From assembly GCF_026210795.1 (NCBI RefSeq), contig NC_089437.1:682001-746000 (forward strand): a stretch of 64,000 nucleotides of DNA. The letters are read 5' to 3'. Below are positions 48,921 through 60,597 of this stretch, piece after piece. The notes under the pieces are model-generated. The model did not search any database. It was not told the origin of the DNA and saw only the letters and a list, made by a program, of their open reading frames with translations. Numbering within the stretch: position 1 is the stretch's first letter; every line of letters begins with the position of its first letter. Made by a program: the position numbers and the translations under genes. Origin of the DNA: Rhizophagus irregularis. Lineage: Eukaryota; Glomeromycota; Glomeromycetes; Glomerales; Glomeraceae.

Positions 48921-49407
48921 AATGAAGTATTATTTATCGAAATATTTTGAAATATTACGAAATATTAAGTTGTGTAAAATCACAGAATATTACGAATCGT
49001 CAAATTATGGAACATTACGCATCATAGAATTTCGAAATATTTTAAAAAGTTGCGAAGTATTACGCAGTAAAATTACGGAATATTACGAATCGTAAAATTA
49101 CGAAGCCTTGCATACAGTAATATTACGAAATATTTTAAAAAGTTACAAAATATTACGCTTACGCAAACTTGCGGCGGGTCTGAAAACTTACGAAATATTA
49201 TGTAAAATTACAAAATATTGCGAACCGCAAAATTACGGAATATTACAAATCGTAAAATTACAAAGCTTTGCATATCGTAATATTTCGAAATATTTTAAAA
49301 AGTTACAAAATATTACGCTTACGCAAACTTGCGGCGGGTCTGGAAGCTTACGAAATATTATGATGTGTAAACTTGCGCAACTTTTCGCACTATATAATTT
49401 CCTGATG

Positions 49408-52279
49408 CACTACTGATGATGAATAATCTATCTGTAGGTCTGTGTCCAGTTGGTATATATTATTAATTTTGTTGATATGGGTAATGTGTAAATTTTCGGT
49501 TAATTGTGATAAGTGTGAGAACATAGGATCATAATAAATAATCCATAAAATCGGACTAATGACTTCGCCTTAGTCTATGCCTTGAATTACATCATAGTCA
49601 GCGGATAAGCCAAAAGGTAAAATAACATTATTTTTCCGATCACTAAATAAAGATATTAAAAGAGTGGTAATTTTATCAGAAAAGTGGAGGCGTTCTAAAG
49701 CTAATTTCAATAAAGATAGATTAACTCTATCATAGGCCTTGCTAAGGTCTTGTGGACCAATCCAGAGCTGTTTTTTGTCCTTGTAAGCAGATTCAATTAT
49801 ATGTTGGATAACTTGTAATGGTTGTAACGTTGATTGTCCCGTCAAATCCGCCCAATTGTTTTCATTAATCAGGTTGTACGTCGTAAGCGTAGTGTTAATT
49901 CTTTGTGTCAAAATTTTAACGAATAATTTTCTGAACGTTTCCAACAAGACTATAGGTCGTGTGTTTTCTATTTTGCAGTCCCAAGCCTTCGGTTTGGGTA
50001 TAGGAAAAGAAATGCATGTAACCAATCCCGTGGGTAAATTTGGACCTGCATAATATAGTTAAAAAATTGTTTAATATATTCTCTGAAATCTTGATGTGTA
50101 TGTTTGATATCTTCGTATGTAATGCCAGAGATGCCAGCGGCTTTATTATTTGGAAGTGATGAAATAACTTGGGATAATTCTTCAATTGAGAAATCCTCTG
50201 ATAATGAATTCATATGTTTACAATTACGATTATTGATGGGTTCATAGGTCGATCTCCAATATAGCGGGAGGTCTTGAATTGACATATATTTTTTAACATC
50301 ATTAATTTCATTAAGGTCTTTTCCTAAACGTTGAAAATGTAAATTAGATTGTTCTGCTATAATATGTGGATTATTAGTAAATTGAAATTGATTAGTTTGT
50401 TGATTGTAGTAATGTAAACGATCTAAGGTTATCTTTTGAGGTTTGCATTCAAGGATACTATTAATCATCCTTTTTTGATCGTGGATTAAATTATTATTCC
50501 TATCGTTGATATATTTATTAATATTATTGATAGTCCATAAATCTTCTTCTTTTTTGTGTAAAACAATAGTTACTCGTAAAAGGCTTTGTAAATCTTTTTT
50601 GACATCGAATATATTATCGATCGTCAAATTAACTGGTAACCAAATAGTACGTTTGGCATTGAAGTGAACATCTATGACCAGAATTTGTTTTCGTAATGTA
50701 CTCCAAGGTTTCCAATAATCTTTCCATTTATCGTGATCACCTCTTATTCTATTAATTTTAATGTTAGAGAATTTTCGTAAAATCGTACGAAGTGTGAGTA
50801 TTTTATTATTATTTTGTCTTAGATAAAGGGGACGATCATGTTTCGTATATTTCTTATGTGTAGAAAAGGGAATACATTTTTCTTTGGTTTGGTTAATAAT
50901 ATCTTTAATATTAGATCAATAGAATTCAATTTGTTGTTCCGGTGTTAAATCCGGTGAGGTCGAATTGTTAATATGTTGTCGATATATAATACCGTTGGTA
51001 AGTTTGTAATTAGACCAGGATTCTGTGGTCATAGAACGGTATTTATAGTGGATTTGAGGATTGGTATTAGGTTTGTACGTAGGTGATTTTTCTAAGCTTT
51101 TCCTAGAGCTATTGAATTTGTTTCTAAAGTAGTCTTGAGTCAAGTAACAACTTAGAGCCTTATGATCTGTAGTAAAAGGTCTTCAGAAACGCTATGAGTA
51201 TAAGCGTAAAAACTATAATGAAGAATGTTGGACGAAGTGAATATATAATCAATACGAGATTGTATATCTAGTCCTTCGTTTCTATTGGAACTATATGTTG
51301 GTGATGGACGTTCGTAAAAGAATTTGAGTAAGTCTTTGAGGCCAAAATTTTTAAAGATTGTTTTAATTTCTCGTCTCCAAATGGGATAATGATTGGATTT
51401 TTTCAATTTGTCAAAGCTAATATTTAAATCTCCTAAAACTATACATTCAAAATGATTATGCATAGCGTTGGTTAAAATATTTTCAATTTCCTTATAACAT
51501 TTAATAATTAATTCTTTGTCATCGATGGCGTTAGCTGGTAAGTAACAACATATAAATTTGATATAATGGTTGCCCTTAAAGCACAGGTCTACCGTTAAGA
51601 TACGACCAAAAAAAGTGTTGGTTTTAATGATATGTTTTTGCAGCTGATCTGTGATTATCATAGAGACTCCACTGCCTTTGGTATATCCTTTGTTATCTGT
51701 ATAAACATGAATATTTTGTTTAGTATTGTCATTATTCAATGACGGGAGTAAGTGTGTTGAGTGTATTGTTTTATTTAAGTCCATGTCTATATTGGTATAT
51801 TGATGGAGACCGGTTTCGGTTAAGATAAGTATATCGTAATTGTTAAGTGTAAAAAAATGGAGGATATCATTTAATTTATTATTAAATCCTCCTTGAATAT
51901 TAATTGTACCAAACTTATGGTAATCAATAAATTGTGTACGTAATTGGGGAGATGATGGTATAGGAGTGTCGTGTAGTTGAGAGGTAGACGCCATCCCTAT
52001 TGTATCATTATCGTCGAGTAGGTTATATTCGATATAATTTAACATGTTTTCATCTTCTTCATTACGAGGTTCACGAATGTAATTTCGTGAATTTGATGTA
52101 TATGTATCATTGTTGTATGGGGTGTGGAAATTTTGATTGATATTTTTGTGATTTTGGGGTTTTTTAAGATTTTTTTGTGTTTTTGTATTATTGTTATATT
52201 TAGAATAAGAATATTGTAAAACGGGTTCAAAAGGCTGATTTTCGAGGTCAGCCGGGGATTTCAAATTGGTGTATTCCAT
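49408..52279 (-). pseudogene. LINE ORF2, 5' part: AP-type endonuclease and reverse transcriptase start
   Basis: ORF2 starts at MEYTNLKSPADLENQPFEPV (52279). The endonuclease domain shows ILILTETGLHQ, YLPANAIDDKE, CIVLGDLNISFD and SRIDYIFTSS, with the final SDH-type motif as FTTDHKALSCY after a one-base frameshift near 51175. The reverse transcriptase begins with LPNNKAAGISGITYEDIKH, then after another shift near 50000 NTRPIVLLETFRKLFVKILT and LWIGPQDLSKAYDRVNLSL. A TAA at 49572-49570 (QGID(stop)GEV) sits where Gln is expected. The sequence runs to IDYSSSVV at the boundary with the Myb element, directly before the YLDD motif found at 45620. Confidence 0.85.
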
Positions 52280-52411
52280 AAAAAAAATTATATAAAAAAG
52301 TATCAATATGTGAATCGAAATATTTAAGCCGTTAAAAACTAAATGGGTAAATCCGAAAAGTATATCCAAAAGAAAGAAAAGGAGGTGAAAGTATTAATGG
52401 TAGACACGTAA

Positions 52412-54651
52412 TCAACGCGTCGCATTAAACTGCGGGAGGAGGTTAAGAGGGTTATAAGATTTAACTGAGAACTTAGTCTCAGTTGGTGTTGTGTTCGATA
52501 GTTCGTCAATGATTCCTTCAAAGACGGCACCGTCTGATATAACGGTATCATTGGGGGCGTCAGTGTCTTCATCAGTTGCTAAGGGCTGTTCACTGTCTTC
52601 CGCTGTGATGTTTCCTTGTTTATTGTTTCTTAGATTATATCTAGTTTTTGCTGCCCTATACGAAGATTGTTCGTATGGTGATGTTCTTTTTGATGATTTG
52701 ATGGAGCGATCTTTAGATTGTGCGATCTTTTCTTGACTAAGCAGGTTAATGTTAGTCGTGAGATGTTGGATAATTGTGTCATACTTGTCGAGTCTGGTTG
52801 TTATATCATGGAGTGATGAACTCATTAAATTATGGTTGTGGTGGATATCGGCGATAGTACTATCGACTTTAGATTTTCCTTCTTGAAGTGTCTTGACACT
52901 ATCTAAAAGTGATTGGACTTGTTGTTCCAATTGGGTAATTCTGTGTTCTGAATTATTGGTGGTTGGCATTTGAGGATTGTCCAAGTGCAGGGCAATATAG
53001 GAATTGTCATATTTATAATTTTTGCTATTATTGCTAGGTTTGTGTGGTTGTATGGTTGTTTGTTTTGACGTGGATATAACAAGCTGCCTGATTGTGGATT
53101 TTTGTTATTGTAATTGCGTGCTAGTGGTTGATTAGACTTATAATTTTGTGACGTCGTGTTCAAACTCTTATTTGCGTTTAGAGTTATGACGTGGTTATAT
53201 CTGGCTCTGTGGTTTTCACTGATTGTAATTTTTTCCTTGTTACGATTAATAAATCATTTTTTGAAGAGTTTGCGGTTAGATTGGTCTGTATCGAAATTTT
53301 TGTCATCACAAACTCTTGTCTCGTGAAGTGGTAATCCACAAGTGTTACACATTTTGAGTGATAGGTGACCCGGTAGGACATGGAGGTTATAATCTTCAAA
53401 TAGTGAAGAAGCGCCATTAATCGCGTCTACTGGGTAATTGTCCGGTGATACGTAAATATAGGCATTTTTCATAGTTGAGTGTTTGGTGGTTTGTGTAAAG
53501 GTACAAGTTCATCCATAGACGTGCTTGATAAGTGGTTCAATATCCTTGGCTGTGGTGTTGAGTGAGAGTCCAGTAATTTTAAAGTAGCAACTGGTACGTT
53601 TTTTATATTCGGGGTCGTCAGGGTTTCCAGGTAAAATCCTTACTACGAAGTTCTCGATTTCGAGGCTCCAATAGTTTTCTTTCATAAAATAATCGTATGC
53701 TGATTGTTTGTCAAATTGGACAATAAGCTATTTGTAAGCTGGTTTTATGAAAATAGGACGTCCGCGATTGTTGCGGTTGGGAATTTTTCTTGGAGGTTTT
53801 TTAATTTCCTTGTGTTCAAGGACGTTACTGCCAGTTTTTACGGCAAGGTGTTTGATAAGCATGGATGTATCGTAGTTGTATGGGATATCCATAATTTTTA
53901 TAACGGCCTGGTCTAAATTGGCGAATTTTCGTTCCATTAATGTGTTGATAGCCTCATTGGTGAGTTCATAAATTTTTACTTGTTTGAGGTTGTCAGGACT
54001 TTTTTCGATATATTGATCGAGTGAGTCACGTGTTCTGAAGTGAATAGTAAAGTATCAATATGTGGATGTTGTATTAACATCAAATCTAAAAGCATTACTG
54101 TCTTTGATAAATGACATCTTTATTAGATTGATAATTTCGTTGTTAGAAAGTTTCGGTGGGAAACTATCTCTAGGAATAAATCCTTTGTGTGCTTTGTTTG
54201 AAGCTTGTGGTGTCTGTTTAAAAATATCATTTAGCACCGTGATTTGTATCGGATTAGGAGTATTTGTTTGTGTGGCTGATTGTGTTTCTGGTAATTTCCC
54301 CTTATCGGGGTTAGGTTCAATAGGATCTTCCTCCATAAAAGTCAAATTTTCAGTGATTGGTGTTTGCGTGTGAATATCATTTTCCTGTGAGTCACGTGAT
54401 GTAAGTTCGATTTCGCTGTGCGAGAGAATATGAGTGGGAGAGGTGGATGATGCCTCTTCTATAGTCGTATCCGTTATAGTATTGTTAACAGTTTGAGTAG
54501 AACCTGCAGGTTGACTGAAAGTCATATTGTTTCGTTTATTGGGAGAAGAGTATGTGAAATATATGTCTTCTTCGTTAGTAACAGGATGATAGGATTTTTC
54601 TAAATTTTTTAAGAATTTTTTCGAAAATTTTTTTCCTATAGCAAAACTCAT
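52412..54651 (-). pseudogene. LINE ORF1: RRM-like, zinc-knuckle and coiled-coil protein
   Basis: Likely start MSFAIGKKFSKKFLKNLEKS (54651). After a Ser/Thr-rich linker there is an RRM-like segment (FRFDVNTTSTY(stop)YFTIHFRTRDS, AVIKIMDIPYNYDTSMLIKH), then a CCHC-like knuckle MCNTCGLPLHETRVCDD, a Gln/Asn-rich region, and a C-terminal coiled coil (HRITQLEQQVQSLLDSVKTL). In-frame stops near 54057, 53731, 53515 and 53255 and a shift near 53000 break it. The stop at 52412 lies ~130 bp before the ORF2 start. ORF1 proteins of this class coat LINE RNA. Confidence 0.8.
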
Positions 54652-54803
54652 ATGATAATGTTTCAGGAAGAACGTAGAGACCAAAATTGGTGAAAAAATT
54701 GACACTTGTCTATAAAGAAATGTGTTTTTTAGTGAAAATTTCTTCTGTGAATTTTTGGTTTTTAACGATCGTCAGGAAGAGTTTTTGGTAAATGGGTTCC
54801 TTA

Positions 54804-55145
54804 GCTATAAATTATTACGGTAATATACTAAAAATCAACTTAAATTTAAAGTCACATGACTAAAATCTCTTCTTTTGATTGGTTAATTTATAATTAACCA
54901 AATTAACGGTTAAGTCTATACAATACATTTAAAATTTTAGAAATAGCAAATAAAAATTTTTTGTGATAAAATTGAGAATAAAAATTTGTGAAACTTCAAT
55001 TCAAAGAGTCATGTTTCAGTAATCTGTTTGTATGCTTTCTCCTGCAGGTACATGCAGAGATTACGAGACATTTGCAATAAATAATGAAATCTTAACGAGT
55101 TTTGCGCTCGGAAAAAATTTTTTTTTTTTTTTCAATAAATAAGAT
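54804..55145. other. Right LINE target duplication and short intergenic region
   Basis: GCTATAAATT at 54804-54813 is the right target duplication. The remainder, upstream of the channel-like gene, is AT-rich, with a T-run at about 55119-55132 just before the start codon region. Confidence 0.6.
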
Positions 55146-58100
55146 ATGGTCGAAACTGAACCAGATACATATGGAGAAAAAATTGATTACGTGGCAATTA
55201 GCCCAGATGGTTCGATAGTGGCAAATTTTAATCCATGTATGTTATAATACTATATTGTCAATTTTTATATTAAAAAGCATAGAGTGAACTTCTCTAAATC
55301 TTAATTTTTAGATAGTTCTTCTATATCAATTACAAAAGTGGTGACAAGCGAAACAATGACAAATGAAGCGGTAACAATTGAAATGAGTAGTGGAATTGAG
55401 AAACACAACAAAACAGAAATAGGCTTTGATAAGAGAATCTTCAAAGACAAGAATTCACTTAATATTATTAGATGGTCTTTAGCAGTTTCGGATGTCATTG
55501 ACAATGATATTGGTTTGATTGCAATTTCTTGTATAACTAGCAAAAACACAAATCAAAAAAATCAAAAAGAAACTATGAAAGTCATCCAAAAAATAATTCA
55601 CATAATTCACATTCTCTTCAAAAAATATCTTCCAACCTTGCATTTCCAACACCTTATGATTTTTATATTTATTTCATATTATTTTTACACCGTTTTTTAT
55701 TACACTAAGGTTTTCATTTACATGTTTTTAATTATCATCCCTATTTATATTCTCTACATTTATGAATATTATTACGCCCGTAAAATTCTAAAAACAGATG
55801 TCAAACAATGTCGATTGTCCTCTACTTCTAGTGAAGGGATGATAAAACTTTTTATGTTTTCATTTAACAATAATGATGATACTGAAGACATTTCTCCAAT
55901 AAATTATTTCAGTGGAATTGTTAACTTTTTAAAACATTCTAAAAATTCTTTGAAGAACAGTGCAACACTTATTTGCACGGATTATATGAAAATACAAAAG
56001 ATTAAAATTAAGTTATTTCCAAAAAGGATTCATTGTGGTCTTCATAAAAATGTTTCTGTTTCAAATGATGGGACTTATTTATTACCTGAAAATTTATTTA
56101 AAAAATTAGAATATGTCAAGGATGAAAAATGTATTTGGGAATATCTTTTAAAATCTATGTATCAGGAATTTTTAATAAGTGTTACATATAATCAACAAAA
56201 AATAAATATTGAAATTTATGATATTAATAATTTACAGTTAGTAAATGTTTTTTATAGTCATTGTAACAAAGAATGTTTAATTTCAAATGATAATAAACCT
56301 GGAATTTTTGCAATATCGATGGATTCGAGATTATTTGCGTATTCTTATGGAGATAATATTATTACAATATACTTAATGGAAAGTGGTCTTGAAGTCGTTA
56401 CAAAAAGATTTAATGATATTTGTGAAATTAAATTCTTAGAATTTATTGAGGATGATAAAAAATTACTCATTATTGAACAAAGTGATGTGAAATTTTATAC
56501 TTGGCTTATATCGGGATGTTTAGATGATTATTTTCCTATCACTGGCAAAACTTTACCAGACAGTGATATTTCCTTATCGAAATATAATACTTTTAAAAAA
56601 GCAAATGGAACAATAGTTTTTCATAATAAAGACGAGGGTCAGTCTAAAGTTGTAAACAAGATAGAAAATATAGATAGAACAACCATTGGAGAAAGCGACG
56701 TTGAAATTGATGAGTATGAATGTAATTCATATGATCTAGAACCATGGAATATTACGAATGTTACAGAAACAGAGACTGTTCGTGGTAGTTTTCTTAAAAA
56801 CGACAAAAGGTTTCTCCTTATAATTGGTCATAACAGTATTCAACTATGGAAATCTAAATACATAAAATTTGCGGATTTTAACGATTTTAACAATTTTGAA
56901 AATTCAGATCTCGTCTATATTTTAATAAGTGATAAAATCAAACCAACGACAAAAGCTAAATTTATAATTGATGATATGGATACTGTTATAACTCATGCAT
57001 GTAAATCACTTGCTTATCTATACAAACGTACAAAAGGGATCAATTATAAAGAAAAACATCAAAAGTTTGAAAAGTTTGTTAATATAATTACAAATATTAT
57101 CGAAGATTTTATTAAAAGATATCCTGATAATTGGAGACTTATGGAGGTTCAATACCCTTTAATGGCATACCTAATTTATTCCCGCTCATTTTCTTTAATC
57201 AAATATATTCTGTTTGGCATTAATGATCAGAGTAACTCTCATACTGAAAAGTTACACAAACCAGCGAATTATAATAATCCGAAATTATCCATTTTGAATG
57301 ATTTACACGAATATTTGGAATTAAAAAATGAAAAAGATAAACCAGCTAATGATTTAGAATTAGCTCTAAAATTAAAAGATGAACCAACTGATGATGAATT
57401 AGCTTTGGAAATTCATCAAGGTTAAATATTTTAAATTTATTTTATATAATGACTATTAATAAATATATTTAAACAAACAATTAATTTTTATTAATAGGTC
57501 GAAATGCTATTATTTTAGCATACTTATTAGAATATTATTTCGAAAATTCTATGACTCATATTGGTTGGATGATTAATGTAACAACAATTCTTCCAGAATT
57601 GTTTAATAATAAATATTATGGTATATTTATTCTTTATAGTATAAATTTTTATTGTGGCTTTTTAATTAAAAATGATTATTATTTATCTTTTGTAGCTGAT
57701 CTTATGAATTTATTACTTTGTAAACCCTGTTTCGGAGAGATGAAGTACAATTTTCCAATTAAAAGATTCCGAGCATTATCAGTTTGTCAAGATACATTAA
57801 AAGTATATGTGCCTCTTACTAATCTTATATCAACAAATTCTTTGGATCCCATTCTATATGATAAAATGAGGTATTTATCATTCAATTTAACTTTTACATT
57901 AGATCTTTAGATCTTTTACTGATGTTACTTTTAATATAGTAAGGATATATTGCCTGATATTCATATGGTTCCATTTATAAATTTTACAACTCATAACGAT
58001 AATATAAAAACTGAAAGAAAATTAATAATTAGAAATTTTTTGAGAGATATATTTTTTCCACCTGGTTAGGCCGCACCAATTCAATTTTTTGTTTAACATA

Positions 58101-59705
58101 ACCCCCTCCCCCCTGTTTTTGGATTTTTTATGTAAAAAAAATACATGTAATTTAGGCCGGAATTATACAAATCTTTAAGTCTTGGCCGGAATTATCATCC
58201 AAAATTTTTGCTCACTCTTTTGGTCAAAATTTTGGCCAATATTAATGGTAATTCTGGTCATGTATTGTATTTTATGTATTATTTTTTGTCCTCCCCCCCC
58301 TAGATTGGGGCCCCTATGTTATGTTAAACAAAGAATTGGCTTGGAGCAGCCTTATAAGGACTTAAAAGAAAATTTTAGTCCATTTCTTCAAATTAAAAAA
58401 ATTAAAAAAGTATATTTTACTATTCCAGCTATAGAAGCATCTATAAATTCAAGATGGTACCAAGCAATGGCATATTGGATAAGACCTTTAGGTTTTTATA
58501 CTATGTTTTTAATTCTGTTTACTACTATTCCTCAGTTTTATCTTATAAATGGAGATAAAATACTTGTTGGAATATTTTATTACTTTGGGTTTTATTTATT
58601 AATAATTGAGATTATGCAAATAAGATAGTATAAAATTAAATATATTACGACATTTAATATATTTGATTTAAGTAGTATTATATTGGGTATAATTTTTTTT
58701 TCTTTATATTTAACAACTGAATATGATGAAGTAGATGAAGTATTTATTTATTTGAATTCAATAACTTTATTTATACTTTGGATTGAAATGGTATGCTTTA
58801 TAACTTTTTGCAAGTTTTATTCTTTAATAGTAATTATACTAATTTATTTTTTACTTTCTAAAGCTCTTATGGCTTCGATTATTTTCAATAGTAGCAATAA
58901 ATATATTTATTTTTGGAAATATTTTCAAAAAGATCATACCATTTTTTGCATTTTTATTTTTTTTAATATTTGCATTTAGTGATACAATGTAATAATTTTA
59001 TTTTTATTTTATTCTTATATTAAACATTTTAAAGAAATTAATTTTTATTTATATTTATAATAGGTATTCTCTTGGAGATTTAGTTAAACAAAAATTAGTA
59101 GATGAAAAGCAAGATAATGATACTTTTAATTTATCATCAATATGGGAATATACTCTTTATATGTACTATCTAAATACAGCTAGTTTTAGTGATTTCAAAG
59201 ATATAGATTCATGGCAAATAAAGTTATTTTTTTTGGTCGCAAATATTATTCTAGTTCTTGTTTTAATGAACATGATTATTGCATTAATGAAGTAAGTTAC
59301 ATATTAAATTTTTGTTTTATTTATAAATATTATTTAATACTTAAATTTTTTAATAAATTATTTAGTGATACATTCAATAAAGCTAAAGAAGATAGTAATC
59401 TTGGAATTTTGATGTATAGAAAAGAACTTATTGATGATTTTGAAAAACTTGATATTCCATATAATAAATTATATGACTCACCATATATTTGCTATCTTCA
59501 AGATCCTCAATTGATGAAAAAATGGATGGAAAAATCTAAAGAACTCGGAAAAATAAAATTATATTCATTGTTTGAAGAAAGTGTTGATAAGGAAAATATA
59601 ACCTATGATAAAGATAACATGGCATCTTGGTATGAACTTATCTTAAGTAACAAAAATCAAAAATCAACTTTATCTACATCTGATCATATGACTCTCTGGT
59701 TCTAG
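55146..59705 (+). pseudogene. WD40/TRP-like ion channel gene, broken by a MITE and a stop codon
   Basis: Exons are 55146-55236, 55312-57420, 57498-57870, 57940-58068 (MITE and duplicate TTA removed), 58355-58790, 58864-58988, 59064-59291 and 59366-59705. With the MITE out they sum to 1,277 codons. The N-terminal half has WD40-like blades (YVAISPDGSIVANFNP, FAISMDSRLFAYSYGDNIIT, RFLLIIGHNSIQLWKSK) and an inserted hydrophobic pair near residues 130-170. The C-terminal third has several membrane helices (GFYTMFLILFTTIPQFYLIN, ..LWIEMLLWLRLFS) and ends its pore region with LVLMNMIIALMNDTFNKAKE, the typical TRP/ion-transport S6-to-tail signature. Defects: the Harbinger-like MITE creating GGT-TAG, and a TAG at 58633-58635 region (QIR(stop)YKIKY, inside 58620-58640). 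The splice sites and the remaining frame are intact, so loss is recent. Confidence 0.75.
58069..58351. mobile_element. PIF/Harbinger-like MITE, 283 bp, TTA target duplication
   Basis: It begins GGCCGCACCAATTC and ends with the inverse of GGCTGCTCCAAGCC. TTA flanks it at 58066-58068 and 58352-58354. Both arms continue with TTTGTTTAACATAAC, so the inverted repeat is ~35 bp with a small indel. Inside are two GGCCGGAATTATA-like motifs. Removing it and one TTA rebuilds FFPPGYKDLKENFS in the channel gene. The 3-bp TTA duplication fits PIF/Harbinger. Confidence 0.85.
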
Positions 59706-60349
59706 TTTTTTTGTTTACTTTTTATTTTGTATTTAGATATATTATTATTTATTGTTACTTTTTTTGATGTACTTTTTTATTTTGATTATTATAATAAAAA
59801 ATTCAGTGAATAAATTACAATTATATTCTGACTACTTACTGGTCAAAATTGATTCTATCAGATATATATCAGGTACAGAAAAGTGTAAAAAGGTAATATT
59901 TAATGCTTATTACTACAGTCTAATGATCGTTAGACTGTGACTTACATATTCACAGAAAAGTGCAACAAGCTAAATTCATCATAAAATTTGTTCTTGAAAA
60001 ATGATAAAATAATCGACTAATTTACCTGATTATTCCAATACTTATTAAACAGAATGTTCAATTTTGATTTATCGATTAATTTTAATTCTAAATTTAAAAA
60101 AAACAAATAAATAATGACTAAATTTTATTAAAAATGACTATAAATAAACAATGAATATGAAAGAATTCAAGGTAAATAATAAATAACAAACATTATTTAA
60201 ATCAGATATCAAATTAATAAGAGTTTAATATTATAGAACCACTTTGCTGAAACTCGTGAAATCGGGGCTATGTAGTAGCCATATCGCCACTATTTATATA
60301 GTAGGCGTATGGCTACTTTATGTTAAATTCGACGCATCCGTATGGATTT
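59706..60349. other. Intergenic with a 22-bp-arm hairpin
   Basis: AGTAGCCATATCGCCACTAT (60274 onward) is inverted as ATAGTAGGCGTATGGCTACT (to 60317), giving a near-perfect hairpin with almost no loop, ~25 bp before the target duplication of the next MITE. No gene is seen. An open frame at 59752-59940 is low complexity. Confidence 0.55.
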
Positions 60350-60588
60350 GACTTTCCCAGCGTAACCTGAAAAAAATGTTACGAAAAATCACGTGACTTT
60401 TTTGTCACAACCATCACTCCTTACCGCGTTTCCATTTTCTATAAGTATCTGAGGGAAAGTTTTTTTCGAGTAGGTAAAGATTTATTCGTCAAACCTTATT
60501 CGTCACTTGTGCGCCACACTTAATTTCAGTCAAGTTGCGTAATGCCGGCCATTTTGTGACATTTTTTTCAGGTTACGCTAGGGAAGTC
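60350..60588. mobile_element. MULE-like MITE, 239 bp, 9-bp target duplication
   Basis: It begins GACTTTCCCAGCGTAACCTG and ends with the inverse of GACTTCCCTAGCGTAACCTG; the arms continue AAAAAAATGT. TATGGATTT flanks it at 60341-60349 and 60589-60597, an exact 9-bp duplication typical of Mutator-like transposition. The core (AAATCACGTGAC, TATCTGAGGGAAAG, TTTTTTTCGAGTAGGTAAAG, TTATTCGTCA) matches the MITE at 18548-18775, whose terminal repeats are different. Confidence 0.88.
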
Positions 60589-60597
60589 TATGGATTT

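Larger units (their letters stand above)
45621..49407. mobile_element. Novel 3.8-kb terminal-inverted-repeat element carrying a Myb/SANT gene
   Basis: The left end is CATCAGGAAATTTTATAGCG and the right end is the inverse of CATCAGGAAATTATATAGTG; the ~40-bp terminal repeats continue as TGAAAAATTGCGTAAGTTTA. The element is flanked by CA on both sides (45619-45620 and 49408-49409). Removing it and one CA joins IDYSSSVV to GYLDDTSW in the LINE reverse transcriptase, so the ends are placed to the base. Inside are a 50-bp tandem array near the left end, diverged related motifs near the right end, and an intact Myb/SANT-like gene. No transposase was recognised, so the element is probably non-autonomous or uses an unrecognised enzyme. 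Confidence 0.88.
27667..54803 (-). mobile_element. Full-length LINE retrotransposon, split by two nested insertions
   Basis: The element is on the minus strand. Its 5' end abuts the duplication GCTATAAATT at 54804-54813 and its 3' end, an AAAATA-type A-rich tail (27667-27690), abuts the other copy at 27657-27666. In order it carries ORF1 (54651-52412), the ORF2 endonuclease and the start of the reverse transcriptase (52279-49408), the rest of the reverse transcriptase (45620-44247), and RNase H plus a zinc knuckle (30020-27845). Removing the inserts at 45621-49407 and 30021-44246 leaves about 9.1 kb. ORFs 1 and 2 each carry several stops and frameshifts, so this copy is dead. Confidence 0.85.
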
